Source: Flavobacteriales bacterium (GTDB taxonomy: Bacteria; Bacteroidota; Bacteroidia; Flavobacteriales_D; Sanyastnellaceae). Taken from it: 62,956 nt of DNA. Positions 52,237 through 61,468 of the stretch are shown here, in pieces. Made by a program: the position numbers and the translations under genes. Below the pieces are notes generated by a model that saw nothing but the letters and a program-made list of their open reading frames with translations, had not been told where the DNA came from and did not search any database. The stretch spans positions 1 to 62,956 of the forward strand of contig JAQWQB010000085.1 of assembly GCA_029245065.1 (NCBI GenBank), given 5' to 3'. Position 1 is the stretch's first letter; the number at the start of each line of letters is the position of its first letter.

Positions 52237-54723
52237 ATGAAATACCTCTTCGGATTACTCTCTTTATTTTTATCAACCCTTTCTTTTGCTATTGATAATG
52301 ACGACTGTTCTTCTGCAATCGTTGTTGCCGTTGGTACGGAATGCACGTCTACCTTTTACAGCACACTTGACGCTACTACATCGGGTGATGCCTCGCCTTC
52401 ATGCGGGTTTTACCAAGGAGGTGACGCTTGGTACTCATTTACCGTGCCCGCGAGTGGAGATTTTAGAATACAAGTGGACGATGCCGGCGAGGGGAATCCA
52501 CATTATTCGTTGCACTCAGGAGCCTGTGGTTCATTAACAGAAATCATATGCACTTCTGGCCCCACGAATTGGTCTGACCCTGTTTTGGCAGGACAAACGC
52601 TTTATTTGCAGATTTTTACCTTTAACAACACTGCCGGAGCTGAATTTGACCTTTGTGTGTTTGAAACGGTACCGCCAGTTAATAATCACTGCGCTGATGC
52701 CATTGATCTCCCGGTTTCTAAGGATTGTACCCCGCAGTCGTTCACTAGTCTGTATGCCACTTCAGACTATACCGTTGGGCCAGATCCAAACTGTGGGTTC
52801 TTTCAAGGAGGTTCTGTGTGGTTTAGCTTCACTGTTCCAGCAGATGGACAGTTTCGTGTGGAGCTAACAGATGAAGGACCGGGAAATCCAGAATTTTACT
52901 TGTACACTGGGTCGTGTGGCAGTTTGGTTCAGTATGAATGCGGACCTTCTCAAGACTTCATTAACATCAGTGATCTCTCTCTAGCTGGACAAACAATGAC
53001 AATGCGCGTTTTTCGATTTAACTCATTGGAAGATGTAGCTTTTGACTTGTGTATTCAAGATGTGGTAATGGTAGAAAACGACGATTGTGCGAACGCCATT
53101 GTCTTACCTGTGACTGCAGATTGTGCGGCGCAAACTTTCGATACATTTCCTACCACCGAAGAGGAAGGAATAGCACCAAGTCCAGGTTGTGGGTTTTATC
53201 AGGGGGGCGATGTTTGGTTCACAACTGAAGTGCCATCAAGTGGCCATCTTCGAATAGAAAGTGAGAATATAGAAGGCAATAGCGTCTTCACCGTTTACAC
53301 TGGAACATGTGGAACGATGGCTGTTTATTCATGCGAGTTTGGATCAGGAAACTTCAACATCAACGATGATGATTTAGCTGGTGAAACGATATACATCCGG
53401 GTATTTCGATTTAACAATCCAGACAGCGCTGTATTTACACTATGCGCTACAGAACCGAACACCCCAGACTATGACGACTGTGATTTAGCTGAAGAGCTGA
53501 CTGTTGGCTCATCTTGTAGCCCGCAGGCGTTCACTACCGAAGGTTGCACGGCGGATGATGCTGCAGCGATTAATCCGAACTGCGGCTTCTTTCAAGATGT
53601 AGACGCTTGGTTCACCTTTGATATGCCTATGAGCGGACACCTTCGTATTGACATGGAAAACACAGGTGATGGAGGAATTGCTTACCAACTATATTCAGGA
53701 ACATGTGGTAGCATGGAAAGAGTAGACTGTAGGTCGAATTTCTACCATATGAACATCCATGAAGATGACCTAGCTGGTCAAACGCTTTACCTCAGAGTTT
53801 ACGGTTACAACTCTACTGAACAGCGTGATTTCACCCTTTGCGTTTGGGAACCAATGATTCCTGACTATGATTTCTGTGAAACAGCACAACCATTGACGCT
53901 CACAGGGTGTTGTCAAATGATGGAATACTCCAATGAATTTACCACTTGGGAAGATGATACTCCTTCACCGGGATGCGGTTTCTACCAAGGGAACGATGTG
54001 TGCTTTACCGCTGAGGTGCCGGCATCAGGATTGCTCACCATTGAAACAACACAAGTTGATTTTAGCAAACCTGCTTTGGCCATTTACACGGGAGATTGCC
54101 AAAACCTCTCTATTTATGAATGCGCTGACGCTGGAGCAGAGGATAATTCGGGCCTTGTGATTATTGATGATGCTTCGCTTATCGGACAAACGCTGTACAT
54201 CCGTGTATTCCGCAGAAACTCGATTGATGGAGGCGTTTTCACCCTCTGTGCGTACGACCCAACATTGTGCGGTGTCTATGAAATTGAAGGCGGAGCACAA
54301 ACCGAATGTGACCCAGAGAATGGGCAGTATGACCAAGAGGTTATTGTGAAGTACATCAACGCACCAGCCACCGGTTTCTTAAATGTGAACGGGGTTGACC
54401 ATCCGATTACGGGCAGTCCGCAGTATGTGATGATCAACAACCAATTCGCAAACTTTCAATTGGTGGGTGTAACAGCGTTTTTCACAGATGATCCAACATG
54501 TACTTACACAGACAACGTAGTGTACCAAGAACCATTAACGTGCTACTGCCCGGGCGACATCAACAACGATGAGACGGTGAATGCCACAGATTTACTCTTG
54601 CTATTAGGCGCTTATGGTTGCACAGAGAACTGTTCGGTAGATTTGAACGAGGATGGCACAACTGACACAGCGGATTTGCTGTTATTGCTAGGACAAATCG
54701 GCGAAGACTGTCCGGGACTTTAA
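52237..54723 (+). CDS. Secreted Cys-rich five-repeat protein with a dockerin-like tail
   Basis: The 828-residue product has a signal peptide and five repeats of about 125-130 residues, each beginning with a DNDDCSSAI-like motif and containing CGFYQGGDAWYSF and a later LAGQTLYIRVF. Each has several cysteines, so disulfides are likely. This is a CUB/C-type beta-sandwich-like layout seen in secreted Bacteroidota proteins. The last 58 residues hold two repeats, GDINNDETVNATDLLLLLG and DLNEDGTTDTADLLLLLG, the calcium-loop plus helix pattern of dockerin type I. No type IX sorting domain is present, so the export route is unclear. It sits between the damaged kinase locus and the solo LuxR gene. Confidence 0.82.
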   Translation: MKYLFGLLSLFLSTLSFAIDNDDCSSAIVVAVGTECTSTFYSTLDATTSGDASPSCGFYQGGDAWYSFTVPASGDFRIQVDDAGEGNPHYSLHSGACGSLTEIICTSGPTNWSDPVLAGQTLYLQIFTFNNTAGAEFDLCVFETVPPVNNHCADAIDLPVSKDCTPQSFTSLYATSDYTVGPDPNCGFFQGGSVWFSFTVPADGQFRVELTDEGPGNPEFYLYTGSCGSLVQYECGPSQDFINISDLSLAGQTMTMRVFRFNSLEDVAFDLCIQDVVMVENDDCANAIVLPVTADCAAQTFDTFPTTEEEGIAPSPGCGFYQGGDVWFTTEVPSSGHLRIESENIEGNSVFTVYTGTCGTMAVYSCEFGSGNFNINDDDLAGETIYIRVFRFNNPDSAVFTLCATEPNTPDYDDCDLAEELTVGSSCSPQAFTTEGCTADDAAAINPNCGFFQDVDAWFTFDMPMSGHLRIDMENTGDGGIAYQLYSGTCGSMERVDCRSNFYHMNIHEDDLAGQTLYLRVYGYNSTEQRDFTLCVWEPMIPDYDFCETAQPLTLTGCCQMMEYSNEFTTWEDDTPSPGCGFYQGNDVCFTAEVPASGLLTIETTQVDFSKPALAIYTGDCQNLSIYECADAGAEDNSGLVIIDDASLIGQTLYIRVFRRNSIDGGVFTLCAYDPTLCGVYEIEGGAQTECDPENGQYDQEVIVKYINAPATGFLNVNGVDHPITGSPQYVMINNQFANFQLVGVTAFFTDDPTCTYTDNVVYQEPLTCYCPGDINNDETVNATDLLLLLGAYGCTENCSVDLNEDGTTDTADLLLLLGQIGEDCPGL

Positions 54724-54743
54724 GAACTTCATAGGTGATGGTG

Positions 54744-54761
54744 CCGCGTTCTAGGACGCGG
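54744..54761 (+). other. GC-rich hairpin after the repeat-protein gene
   Basis: CCGCGT and ACGCGG pair around a 6-base loop, 20 bases after the stop. No T-run follows directly; the terminator is at 54803. Confidence 0.5.
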
Positions 54762-54802
54762 TGCTGTTGCTGACTTCCAGCACACTGGATTTTACGTAAA
54801 TC

Positions 54803-54834
54803 AAAAGGGACCGGCTAACCACTGGTCCTTTTTT
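54803..54834 (+). terminator. Terminator of the repeat-protein gene
   Basis: GGACCGG and CTGGTCC (one G-T pair) around a 7-base loop are followed by six T. Confidence 0.8.
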
Positions 54835-54843
54835 AAGGCTCAA

Positions 54844-54861
54844 TTCACCCAATTGGGTGAA
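54844..54861 (+). promoter_or_regulatory. Palindrome TTCACCCAATTGGGTGAA
   Basis: This perfect 18-base palindrome is 48 bases before the solo LuxR ATG. It has the same arms as the palindrome at 52164. Confidence 0.6.
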
Positions 54862-54909
54862 GGGCAGGCGTGAGATATTCGGCAACTTGGACTGAACTAG
54901 AAAAACAGC

Positions 54910-55113
54910 ATGCGTCCTCTCACTCCCAAAGAAAAAGAAGTGCTTTTATTGCTTCGGTTAGGTAAAAGCAACAGTGAAATAGCTACCACGCTTTCCATCA
55001 GCATGAATACCGTAAAAACACATATAAAGAGTGTTTACAAGAAGCTGGAGGCGCGCAATAGGACAGAGGCGGTTGTGAAAAGTATGGAAATTGAAAAAAG
55101 GAAAAACGAATAG
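54910..55113 (+). CDS. Solo LuxR-type HTH protein
   Basis: The 67 residues are a bare LuxR/GerE DNA-binding domain: LTPKEKEVLLLLRLGKSNSEIA, then ISMNTVKTHIKSVYKKLEARNRTEAV. No receiver or ligand domain is present. It resembles the HTH of the broken response regulator at 51541 (same KTNKQIAEE/NTVKTHL layout and RNRTE tail). A perfect palindrome sits in its promoter, so autoregulation or regulation by the same factor is likely. Confidence 0.85.
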   Translation: MRPLTPKEKEVLLLLRLGKSNSEIATTLSISMNTVKTHIKSVYKKLEARNRTEAVVKSMEIEKRKNE

Positions 55114-55120
55114 GTTGTAA

Positions 55121-55149
55121 CCCTTTTCAAAAGCGCACGTAGAAAAGGG
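55121..55149 (+). other. Hairpin after the solo LuxR gene
   Basis: CCCTTTTC and GAAAAGGG pair around a 13-base loop. No T-run follows directly. Confidence 0.4.
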
Positions 55150-55226
55150 CTCAGGCCGTCTTAAGTTATTAAAGGTTTTGGTTGACTCATTATTAGTGAA
55201 AGGACGTGTTTGAACAACAAGCAAAG

Positions 55227-55254
55227 GAAGAAGGTCGAAAGGCCTTCTTTTTTA
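55227..55254 (+). terminator. Strong terminator downstream of the solo LuxR gene
   Basis: GAAGGTC and GGCCTTC (one G-T pair) around a GAAA tetraloop are followed by seven T. It lies about 115 bases after the gene stop, so the transcript has a long 3' part or carries a small RNA. Confidence 0.8.
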
Positions 55255-55651
55255 TTTTAAAGAGATTGGCGCATTTGGTAAGATGTCGTTGAGGACGAAT
55301 GAGGTGCTCGTGGCGTCTAAAAAATAGATTGAGGCGTTGGTGAAGTTGGTGTTGAAGGGGTTCGAATGTTTCGGAACTTTGCAGGATTACCTCAGGTTGT
55401 GAGTTGAGATGACACAGCCCGTCCCGGGCCCTCCCTTTCCCTCCCCCGCCTTCCAGCCTATCCCCGAATCTAAACCACTCCTCCCGAATAACCACCCCAA
55501 TCCCCCCACTTTTTCACCCACCATTTCACCAACGTCCCCCTTTCTTTTATATCTGTCCCTCTCACTTCTCTTCCACCCCCATTTCCCACCTCAAACCGCC
55601 CCAAAAAACAAAATCCATCCAGAACATACGTTCCCGCGCATAGCTACGTTG
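55255..55651. other. Gene-free region with a C/T-rich tract
   Basis: No credible gene is seen. From about 55420 to 55620 the plus strand is almost only C and T with blocks of C, giving a proline-rich open frame that I consider an artefact of composition. Confidence 0.55.
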
Positions 55652-55659
55652 TACTTTTG
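55652..55659 (+). promoter_or_regulatory. -7 element for the kinase at 55676
   Basis: TACTTTTG matches TAnnTTTG and lies 16 bases before the ATG. It separates the gene from the pyrimidine-rich open frame upstream. Confidence 0.65.
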
Positions 55660-55675
55660 CTACATTGCAACTCAG

Positions 55676-57181
55676 ATGAATCTCTATTCAAACAAACAGC
55701 GCTGGAAAATTGTGCTCCTCATCGCCGCATTGGTGATTGCGGGAATTACCCTCTGGTACTCCAACAGCATTGCTGAGAAAATTAGAGAGGAAGAAAAACT
55801 GAAGGTGAAACTCTGGTCTGAGGCCATTCAGCAGCGTTCTGAACTGGTGAATTATACCGAGTCGCTTTTTGAAGAGTTGAGAACAGAGGAACGGGAAAAA
55901 GCAGACCGACTAGCACAAGCGTACCGCATCATCAACGACCCGCCAGAGCAGGGAGACCTGACGTTCATAACGGAGTACTTGTGGTCGAACAAGACCATCC
56001 CCGTGCTCATTTACAACGGCAAAGATTCCCTGTTGTACAAGATCAATGTGCGCCAGCCAGATGGAGTAGACCCTGAGCAGTTTACCGATTCATTGAAACA
56101 GGTCATGATTGCACGGAACGAGCCCATTCAGTTAACAGATGTAGGCCACACGATCTATTACAACGAGAGCTACCGTTTTTCGGAATTGCGGAGCGTGATG
56201 GAAGACCTTATCAGTTCGTTTATCTCTGAAACGGTCATCAATTCGGCGAGTGTGCCGGTGATTCTGACCGATAGTACGCAAACAAAAGCCATTCGCGCTG
56301 AGCGAATAGACGAAGCCATTTTGGGCGACAGTCTGCGCTTGCAAAAGCGAATAGCCGAGATGGCGAAGGAGAACAAGCCCATTGCCATTGAACTGCCCGA
56401 TAGTGGCCTCAATTACATCTATTTTGAAGATAGTTTGGTACTCACACAATTGCAGTATTTCCCGGTTGTTCAGCTCATCTTGATTGCTGTATTCCTGATT
56501 ACAGCCTACTTGATCTTTTCGACCTTCCGAAAGGCAGAGCAGAATCAAGTTTGGGTGGGTATGGCGAAGGAAACAGCCCACCAGCTGGGGACGCCGTTGT
56601 CTTCGCTCATGGCATGGGTGCAGCTATTGGAGTCGCAAGGTGTGCCGAAATCAACCATTGTGGAGTTGGACAAAGACCTCACCCGGTTGAATATGATTAC
56701 CGACCGATTCTCCAAAATTGGTTCGAAACCCGAACTGAAGCCAGAAGCGATTTCGACTTTGGTAGACAGTACCTTCAACTACTTGGATTCTCGTGTGTCG
56801 AAGAAGGTCGTCATCACCATGAACCATCAAAACCCACAGGCGGAAGTGCTTGTTTCGCCGCCGTTATTTAGTTGGGTGCTGGAAAACTTGGTGAAGAATG
56901 CCATTGATGCCATGGAAGGCGTGGGCACGTTGGATGCTGAAACAGGAATGGAAGGGGGATTCATCTACATCGACATCACTGATTCTGGAAAAGGGATCCC
57001 GAAGAGCAAGCAGAAAACCGTCTTCGAACCCGGTTTTACGACCAAGAAACGAGGTTGGGGATTAGGCCTTTCCCTCACCAAGCGAATTGTTGAGGAATAC
57101 CACGGAGGTAAAATCTTTGTTAAGCGTTCAGAGGTTGGCAAAGGAACTACGTTCCGTATCATGTTGCGCTCCACGGTGTAA
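55676..57181 (+). CDS. Membrane sensor histidine kinase with HQLGTP box
   Basis: From ATG 55676 the product is 501 residues: a membrane helix (about 10-29), a charged coiled periplasmic part to about 255, a second helix (about 257-277), then the phosphoacceptor segment MAKETAHQLGTPLSSLMAW (His302) and HATPase with NLVKNAIDAME, DSGKGIPKSK and RGWGLGLSL. The HQLGTP box replaces the usual HEIRTP and is common in Bacteroidota. No regulator is adjacent. The open frame extends 89 codons upstream through a pyrimidine tract, but the promoter at 55652 shows that this is not translated. Confidence 0.92.
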   Translation: MNLYSNKQRWKIVLLIAALVIAGITLWYSNSIAEKIREEEKLKVKLWSEAIQQRSELVNYTESLFEELRTEEREKADRLAQAYRIINDPPEQGDLTFITEYLWSNKTIPVLIYNGKDSLLYKINVRQPDGVDPEQFTDSLKQVMIARNEPIQLTDVGHTIYYNESYRFSELRSVMEDLISSFISETVINSASVPVILTDSTQTKAIRAERIDEAILGDSLRLQKRIAEMAKENKPIAIELPDSGLNYIYFEDSLVLTQLQYFPVVQLILIAVFLITAYLIFSTFRKAEQNQVWVGMAKETAHQLGTPLSSLMAWVQLLESQGVPKSTIVELDKDLTRLNMITDRFSKIGSKPELKPEAISTLVDSTFNYLDSRVSKKVVITMNHQNPQAEVLVSPPLFSWVLENLVKNAIDAMEGVGTLDAETGMEGGFIYIDITDSGKGIPKSKQKTVFEPGFTTKKRGWGLGLSLTKRIVEEYHGGKIFVKRSEVGKGTTFRIMLRSTV

Positions 57182-57259
57182 GCGCTCAACTCGATTCTTG
57201 CAATGAAGAGTGACGAATTTCAACCTTCAAATAGACGTCATTTTCACTACCTTCATTTC

Positions 57260-58564
57260 ATGAAAAATCTCTTCTTTGTTGGAAGCATGCTACTTGCTAT
57301 TGGCGGATGGTCGCAGGCTGGCTGGACGTGGACCGAGCTTCCAGACATGCCAGAGCCAGTGGCGAATAATGCCGTGGTTGAGGCCATGAGCAACGATACC
57401 CTGTGCATTTATTCATTCACAGGTATTGATAGCACCAAAGAGCCATCTGGCATCCATTTGAAATCGTGGAAGTACAATACGGTTTCACAAATTTGGTCTG
57501 CCCTTCCGGCTGTGCCCGATGAAAATGGGGGGAAGATAGCGGCCGGTGCTAGCGTGGTAGATAATATCATTTACCTGATTGGAGGATACCATGTGGCCGA
57601 TAATTTCAGCGAAACATCGTCAGAGAAAGTGCATCGTTTCGACCCCAACACAGATACGTGGCTTGAAGACGGTTCGCCCATTCCCGTGCCCATTGATGAT
57701 CATGTGCAAGCGGTGTGGAATGACAGTTGGATTTACGTCGTAACTGGTTGGAGCACCAATGGAAATGTAAACGATGTCCAGATATACAATCCCAATGTGG
57801 ATTTCTGGCAAGCAGGAACACCTACTCCAAACGGTGTAAATTATGAGGCGTTCGGCACCAGTGGAAGCATCATTGGCGACACCATCTATTACTTCGGAGG
57901 AGTGCAAGGTTCGTTTTCGTTTACGTCCAATGCACGGTTGCGAAAAGGGGTGATTGACGCTACGGATCCTACGGTCATTACGTGGTCTTTGCTTGATGAT
58001 GCACCCGGCGCCGATGGCTATCGTGCGGCAGCGGCACACTACGGAGATCGCTTGTTTTGGATAGGAGGAGCGGGCGTGGCGTACAACTTTGACGGCATTG
58101 CCTACAACGGCACAGGAGGGGTGAGTCCCGAACCACGCATTGCTACGTATTATGCTGGAGGTTCTGTTTGGGAGGAAGGAATTACTGCTCCGTATGGCGT
58201 GATGGACCTGCGCGGAATAGGCCAGGTTTCGCCTACTTCCTGGATTATTTGTGGTGGAATGGAGGAAGACCAGCTCGTTTCAGACAGAACGTTCTTACTG
58301 GAGTATGACCCCAGTGTAGGAATAGCAGGACAGGTGCATGAATTTCAATTCGAAGTGGTCAAGAACGAACTGCGTATTCGAACAACAGGAACACCGCTTA
58401 CTTCGGTTGCTGCCTATGACCTAAACGGCATGCTAATTGCGGAAGAAAGGGCAGAAGGTGGTGTTGAAAATGCCTTTGATTTGGGCGAAAAAAGCCACCG
58501 ACTTATCATTGTGGCGTTGCTTTTTGATGACGGCACCATTGAACACATCAAATTAGGACATTAA
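57260..58564 (+). CDS. Secreted Kelch-repeat protein
   Basis: From ATG 57260 the product is 434 residues: a signal peptide (cut near GGWSQ), then about five Kelch repeats (patterns such as VVDNIIYLIGGYHVADNF, WIYVVTGW and RLFWIGGAG) forming a beta-propeller, and a C-terminal 70-residue beta domain (VAAYDLNGMLIAEERA) that resembles a degenerate type IX sorting domain lacking the PNP start. Function unknown. It ends 4 bases before the next gene. Confidence 0.8.
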   Translation: MKNLFFVGSMLLAIGGWSQAGWTWTELPDMPEPVANNAVVEAMSNDTLCIYSFTGIDSTKEPSGIHLKSWKYNTVSQIWSALPAVPDENGGKIAAGASVVDNIIYLIGGYHVADNFSETSSEKVHRFDPNTDTWLEDGSPIPVPIDDHVQAVWNDSWIYVVTGWSTNGNVNDVQIYNPNVDFWQAGTPTPNGVNYEAFGTSGSIIGDTIYYFGGVQGSFSFTSNARLRKGVIDATDPTVITWSLLDDAPGADGYRAAAAHYGDRLFWIGGAGVAYNFDGIAYNGTGGVSPEPRIATYYAGGSVWEEGITAPYGVMDLRGIGQVSPTSWIICGGMEEDQLVSDRTFLLEYDPSVGIAGQVHEFQFEVVKNELRIRTTGTPLTSVAAYDLNGMLIAEERAEGGVENAFDLGEKSHRLIIVALLFDDGTIEHIKLGH

Positions 58565-58568
58565 AAAG

Positions 58569-60125
58569 ATGAAGAATTCACTTGTGATCATTGTTTTTCT
58601 GCTGTGCTCGGCACTTTTGACCGATGCGCAAACGACAATATCATGGACTGATGGATTCAAAATGGACCGTAAGCAGCGCACCACACGAATGATTGGTTCC
58701 GATGGAACGAACTTCTTCGCCCTGCAAGAAATAGCTTCTAAACCAGCGAGGTGGCAGTTGCATGTGTACGACAATGATTCCCTCACAACAAGGTCAATTT
58801 CAGACATTGAGCTACCCCAATTACCGGGGGTGAAAATGGTCTTTTCGGATGTGCTGTTATTCGGAAACCGTTTGTTGCTTATTAGCACCGGAGTAGATAG
58901 CGAGGCGAACCTCATGAGTGCTTATGGGACGTGGTTATCTGCCGAGGGAAAGCCTATGGACATGCCTGTTTTATTGGGCGAACAAACAACGAATAGGCGA
59001 AAAGAGAACGATCAATTTGGCTTTCAGCTAAGCGATGACGGCACCAAATTGTTGATCTACAACGAGAGCAATTTCGAACGAAAAGCCAATGAACGGTTTA
59101 CCTTGAAAGTGATTGATTTGACCTTGGAAACGCTTTGGAAGAAAGACCTGGAACTTCCTTATAGTCGCGAAATATTTGAGATCAATCAATACTTGGTAGA
59201 CAACCGGGGACACGTGTACATGATGTCTGGAATTTCACTGAAGAAAGTGGGCAACAAGAGCGCTGACCGGCCAAATAGCGATAAGCGGTACGTCATTATT
59301 AGCTATGACCCTGACCAAAATAAGGTCAAGGAATTTGATGTGAGTTTGGACGAAAAGTGGGTTATTTCGACTACTTTTTCGCTGGGCGAAGATGGGGATT
59401 TGGTGATTGGTGGATTCTATTCCAACGACCGTTTTTTCACCATTGCGGGCACCTTCTTCTTTCGGGTAGATGGCGACTCGAAGACCATAGAGGCGAAGGG
59501 GTTGCAGCCATTTGGGAAAGACGTATTGAAGCTCTTTATGAACGAACGCAGGGCTGAAAAAGGCTTGGAGCTCGACAATTTTTACTTCGACCATTTCATT
59601 TTAAGAGAAGACGGGGGCGCCAGCTTGGTAGCAGAGCAGTACTATGTGACGCAGCGCTTCCAAACAGACATCGCTTCTGGCCGACAGGAGATTCAGTACT
59701 TCTATCATTATGATGATATTTTGGTGGTAGACATCGATGCTGAGGGAGAGATCAATTGGGTAACGAAGGTTCCCAAAATACAGGTTAGCATCAACGACAA
59801 AGGCCCCTATTCATCTTACGCCCTCACCCACAAAGCAGATACGCTGTACGTTGTATTTAACGACACGCCAGACAACATTCCGTTGTTGGAGAAGAACCCA
59901 GATGGTAACGTGCGTTCTTTCAGCACCATTAAAAGAGCTGTGGTGACGTTGGTGAAAATTGCACCAGATGGTACTGCTACGCGTGAAGCCTTGTTCAGCA
60001 TGAAAGATTCAGAAACCTTGGTCAAGCCCAAAGTCAATTTGGTCCCTTCAGATGGGGAATTGTACTTGTATTCTCAGATGCGAAAAAACGTTCGTTTTGG
60101 CAGAATTCAGTTTGGGACTTGGTGA
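58569..60125 (+). CDS. Exported protein of unknown function
   Basis: This 518-residue protein has a signal peptide (cut near LTDAQ) and a beta-rich body with repeats of the type FGFQLSDDGTKLLIYNES and FSLGEDGDLVIGGFYSNDR, which suggests a propeller. There is no sorting domain or lipobox. It follows the Kelch gene by 4 bases and probably shares its transcript. I do not recognise a family. Confidence 0.7.
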   Translation: MKNSLVIIVFLLCSALLTDAQTTISWTDGFKMDRKQRTTRMIGSDGTNFFALQEIASKPARWQLHVYDNDSLTTRSISDIELPQLPGVKMVFSDVLLFGNRLLLISTGVDSEANLMSAYGTWLSAEGKPMDMPVLLGEQTTNRRKENDQFGFQLSDDGTKLLIYNESNFERKANERFTLKVIDLTLETLWKKDLELPYSREIFEINQYLVDNRGHVYMMSGISLKKVGNKSADRPNSDKRYVIISYDPDQNKVKEFDVSLDEKWVISTTFSLGEDGDLVIGGFYSNDRFFTIAGTFFFRVDGDSKTIEAKGLQPFGKDVLKLFMNERRAEKGLELDNFYFDHFILREDGGASLVAEQYYVTQRFQTDIASGRQEIQYFYHYDDILVVDIDAEGEINWVTKVPKIQVSINDKGPYSSYALTHKADTLYVVFNDTPDNIPLLEKNPDGNVRSFSTIKRAVVTLVKIAPDGTATREALFSMKDSETLVKPKVNLVPSDGELYLYSQMRKNVRFGRIQFGTW

Positions 60126-60193
60126 ATCAAGGTGAATTAGGTAAATTTGCCCTCGCTTTCGTCGGAAAGTGATTTTGAACATAAGACGTTCAT

Positions 60194-60274
60194 GCCCGAG
60201 TGGCGGAACTGGTAGACGCGCACGACTCAAACTCGTGTTCCTTTGGAGTGTCGGTTCGATTCCGACCTCGGGTA
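60194..60274 (+). tRNA. tRNA-Leu (CAA)
   Basis: The acceptor GCCCGAG pairs with CTCGGGT (terminal G-T pair) and the discriminator is A. The anticodon loop CTCAAAC gives CAA. The D arm TGGCGGAACTGGTAGACGC, a short class II variable arm and T arm GGTTCGATTCC are present. CCA is not encoded. Confidence 0.95.
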
Positions 60275-60283
60275 CTACGCTAT

Positions 60284-60326
60284 AACCCTTAACCCTTTGT
60301 TTGTCATTGGTTTAGGGGTTTTTTCT
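60284..60326 (+). terminator. Probable terminator of tRNA-Leu
   Basis: AACCCTTAACC pairs with GGTTTAGGGGTT (two mismatches) around a 14-base loop, followed by a T-run. Confidence 0.6.
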
Positions 60327-60615
60327 TTTGAGGTGTATGGTATTATCGTAGCAACAAGGCGGAGGTTTTAGTTGTTTTGGACAGCTTAGGTTGAGTGTTT
60401 TCTTAACGAGCTGCCTGAGTTCGTCTATTTATCTTTCCAAGGCAACAAAGAGCCGCTAAAACAACGTTTGGATCTTATATCTCTCAGAAACGAGAACGGC
60501 TCCATTTGTGCGCGCACACTGCCATAAATGGTGATTTGCTGCTTGCAGTTAAGTAACCTTGTGTTTGGTAAACGTGAGACACCCAAAACAAGCTTTTTGT
60601 TCCGCTTTCAGCAAT
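60327..60615. other. Gap after tRNA-Leu without recognisable gene
   Basis: A frame of about 45 codons (60404-60528) lacks a normal start and I cannot assign it. There is no other feature. Confidence 0.4.
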
Positions 60616-61467
60616 TTATTTTAATCCTTTAATAACGGATGTTCCGGCACCGAAAACATTATTTTTCCCATACGGTGATCCTTTTCCATCAGCATACCCC
60701 TTCCACTTAACCAATTCTATGTAGTTCGGAGATCTTGTAAGTTGCTCTTGAACTAATCTTATTTCTTCCGCTCTACCTTCTGCTCTTAATATGGCAGCAG
60801 TTTTTTCTCCTTCTGCTTTTTTAATTTCAGCATTAGCGAGGTACTGTTGTTCTTCCTCAAGCTCTTTAGCTTTTTGGTTTCTTTGTTTCTGAGTTTCTTT
60901 TTCTGTGATTGCTAATTTTACATTTTCAGGCAGATTAACGTCTGCAATTTCACAGAAGTTATATGAAATGAAGTTAGCAGGAAACTCCGCTTGGAAGATA
61001 GTATCCATTTCTGTCTCTAGTGCTTCACGCTTCGTTGAGTAGATTTCTTCATATGTGTATCTTCCAATAACGTCCTTAATTACCCCCCTTACTTTAGCAT
61101 CAATGAATGAATTTTCAAATGCTTTACCGTGTTTTAAATGAAGCTTTGAACAATTGTTTTGCATTGGGTTGTAATTGATGGTAACATCTATTCCAATTTC
61201 CATCCCATTTTTTTCCATCACCTTTGAACTATAATTTCTACTTTGTTGTAGGATGTTATAGGTAATCATCTCATTCCAAGGAGCTATAAGCACAGTTCCT
61301 TCAGAGTAAACACTTTCTTGGTCAATTCCGCCAGTGTAAGGTCTGTATATGAACCCTTCTTCACCAGGGTCTACATCTGTCCAAGACATGAGAAATGTAA
61401 TAACTATAAGGGCTCCCAACCCACCAATCAAAACTATGCGTACTATGTTTTTTAATTCCATTCCCAT
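60616..61467 (-). CDS. Prohibitin-like SPFH/Band 7 protein
   Basis: The 283-residue product has one N-terminal membrane helix (about 9-27) and an SPFH domain with EEGFIYRPYTGGIDQESVYSEG and PWNEMITYNILQQ, then a charged coiled coil (KEKELEEEQQYLANAEIKKAEGEK-like, about 190-245). SPFH proteins make ring or scaffold structures on membranes and guide FtsH-type proteases. It starts 1 base after the 52-residue gene and probably shares its transcript. The sequence is AT-richer than the genes at 55-60 kb. Confidence 0.88.
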   Translation of the reverse strand: MGMELKNIVRIVLIGGLGALIVITFLMSWTDVDPGEEGFIYRPYTGGIDQESVYSEGTVLIAPWNEMITYNILQQSRNYSSKVMEKNGMEIGIDVTINYNPMQNNCSKLHLKHGKAFENSFIDAKVRGVIKDVIGRYTYEEIYSTKREALETEMDTIFQAEFPANFISYNFCEIADVNLPENVKLAITEKETQKQRNQKAKELEEEQQYLANAEIKKAEGEKTAAILRAEGRAEEIRLVQEQLTRSPNYIELVKWKGYADGKGSPYGKNNVFGAGTSVIKGLK

Positions 61468-61468
61468 T

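Noticed and set aside
55409-55675. Proline-rich N-terminal extension of the kinase at 55676
   Set aside because: It is caused by the pyrimidine tract, and the promoter at 55652 lies after it.
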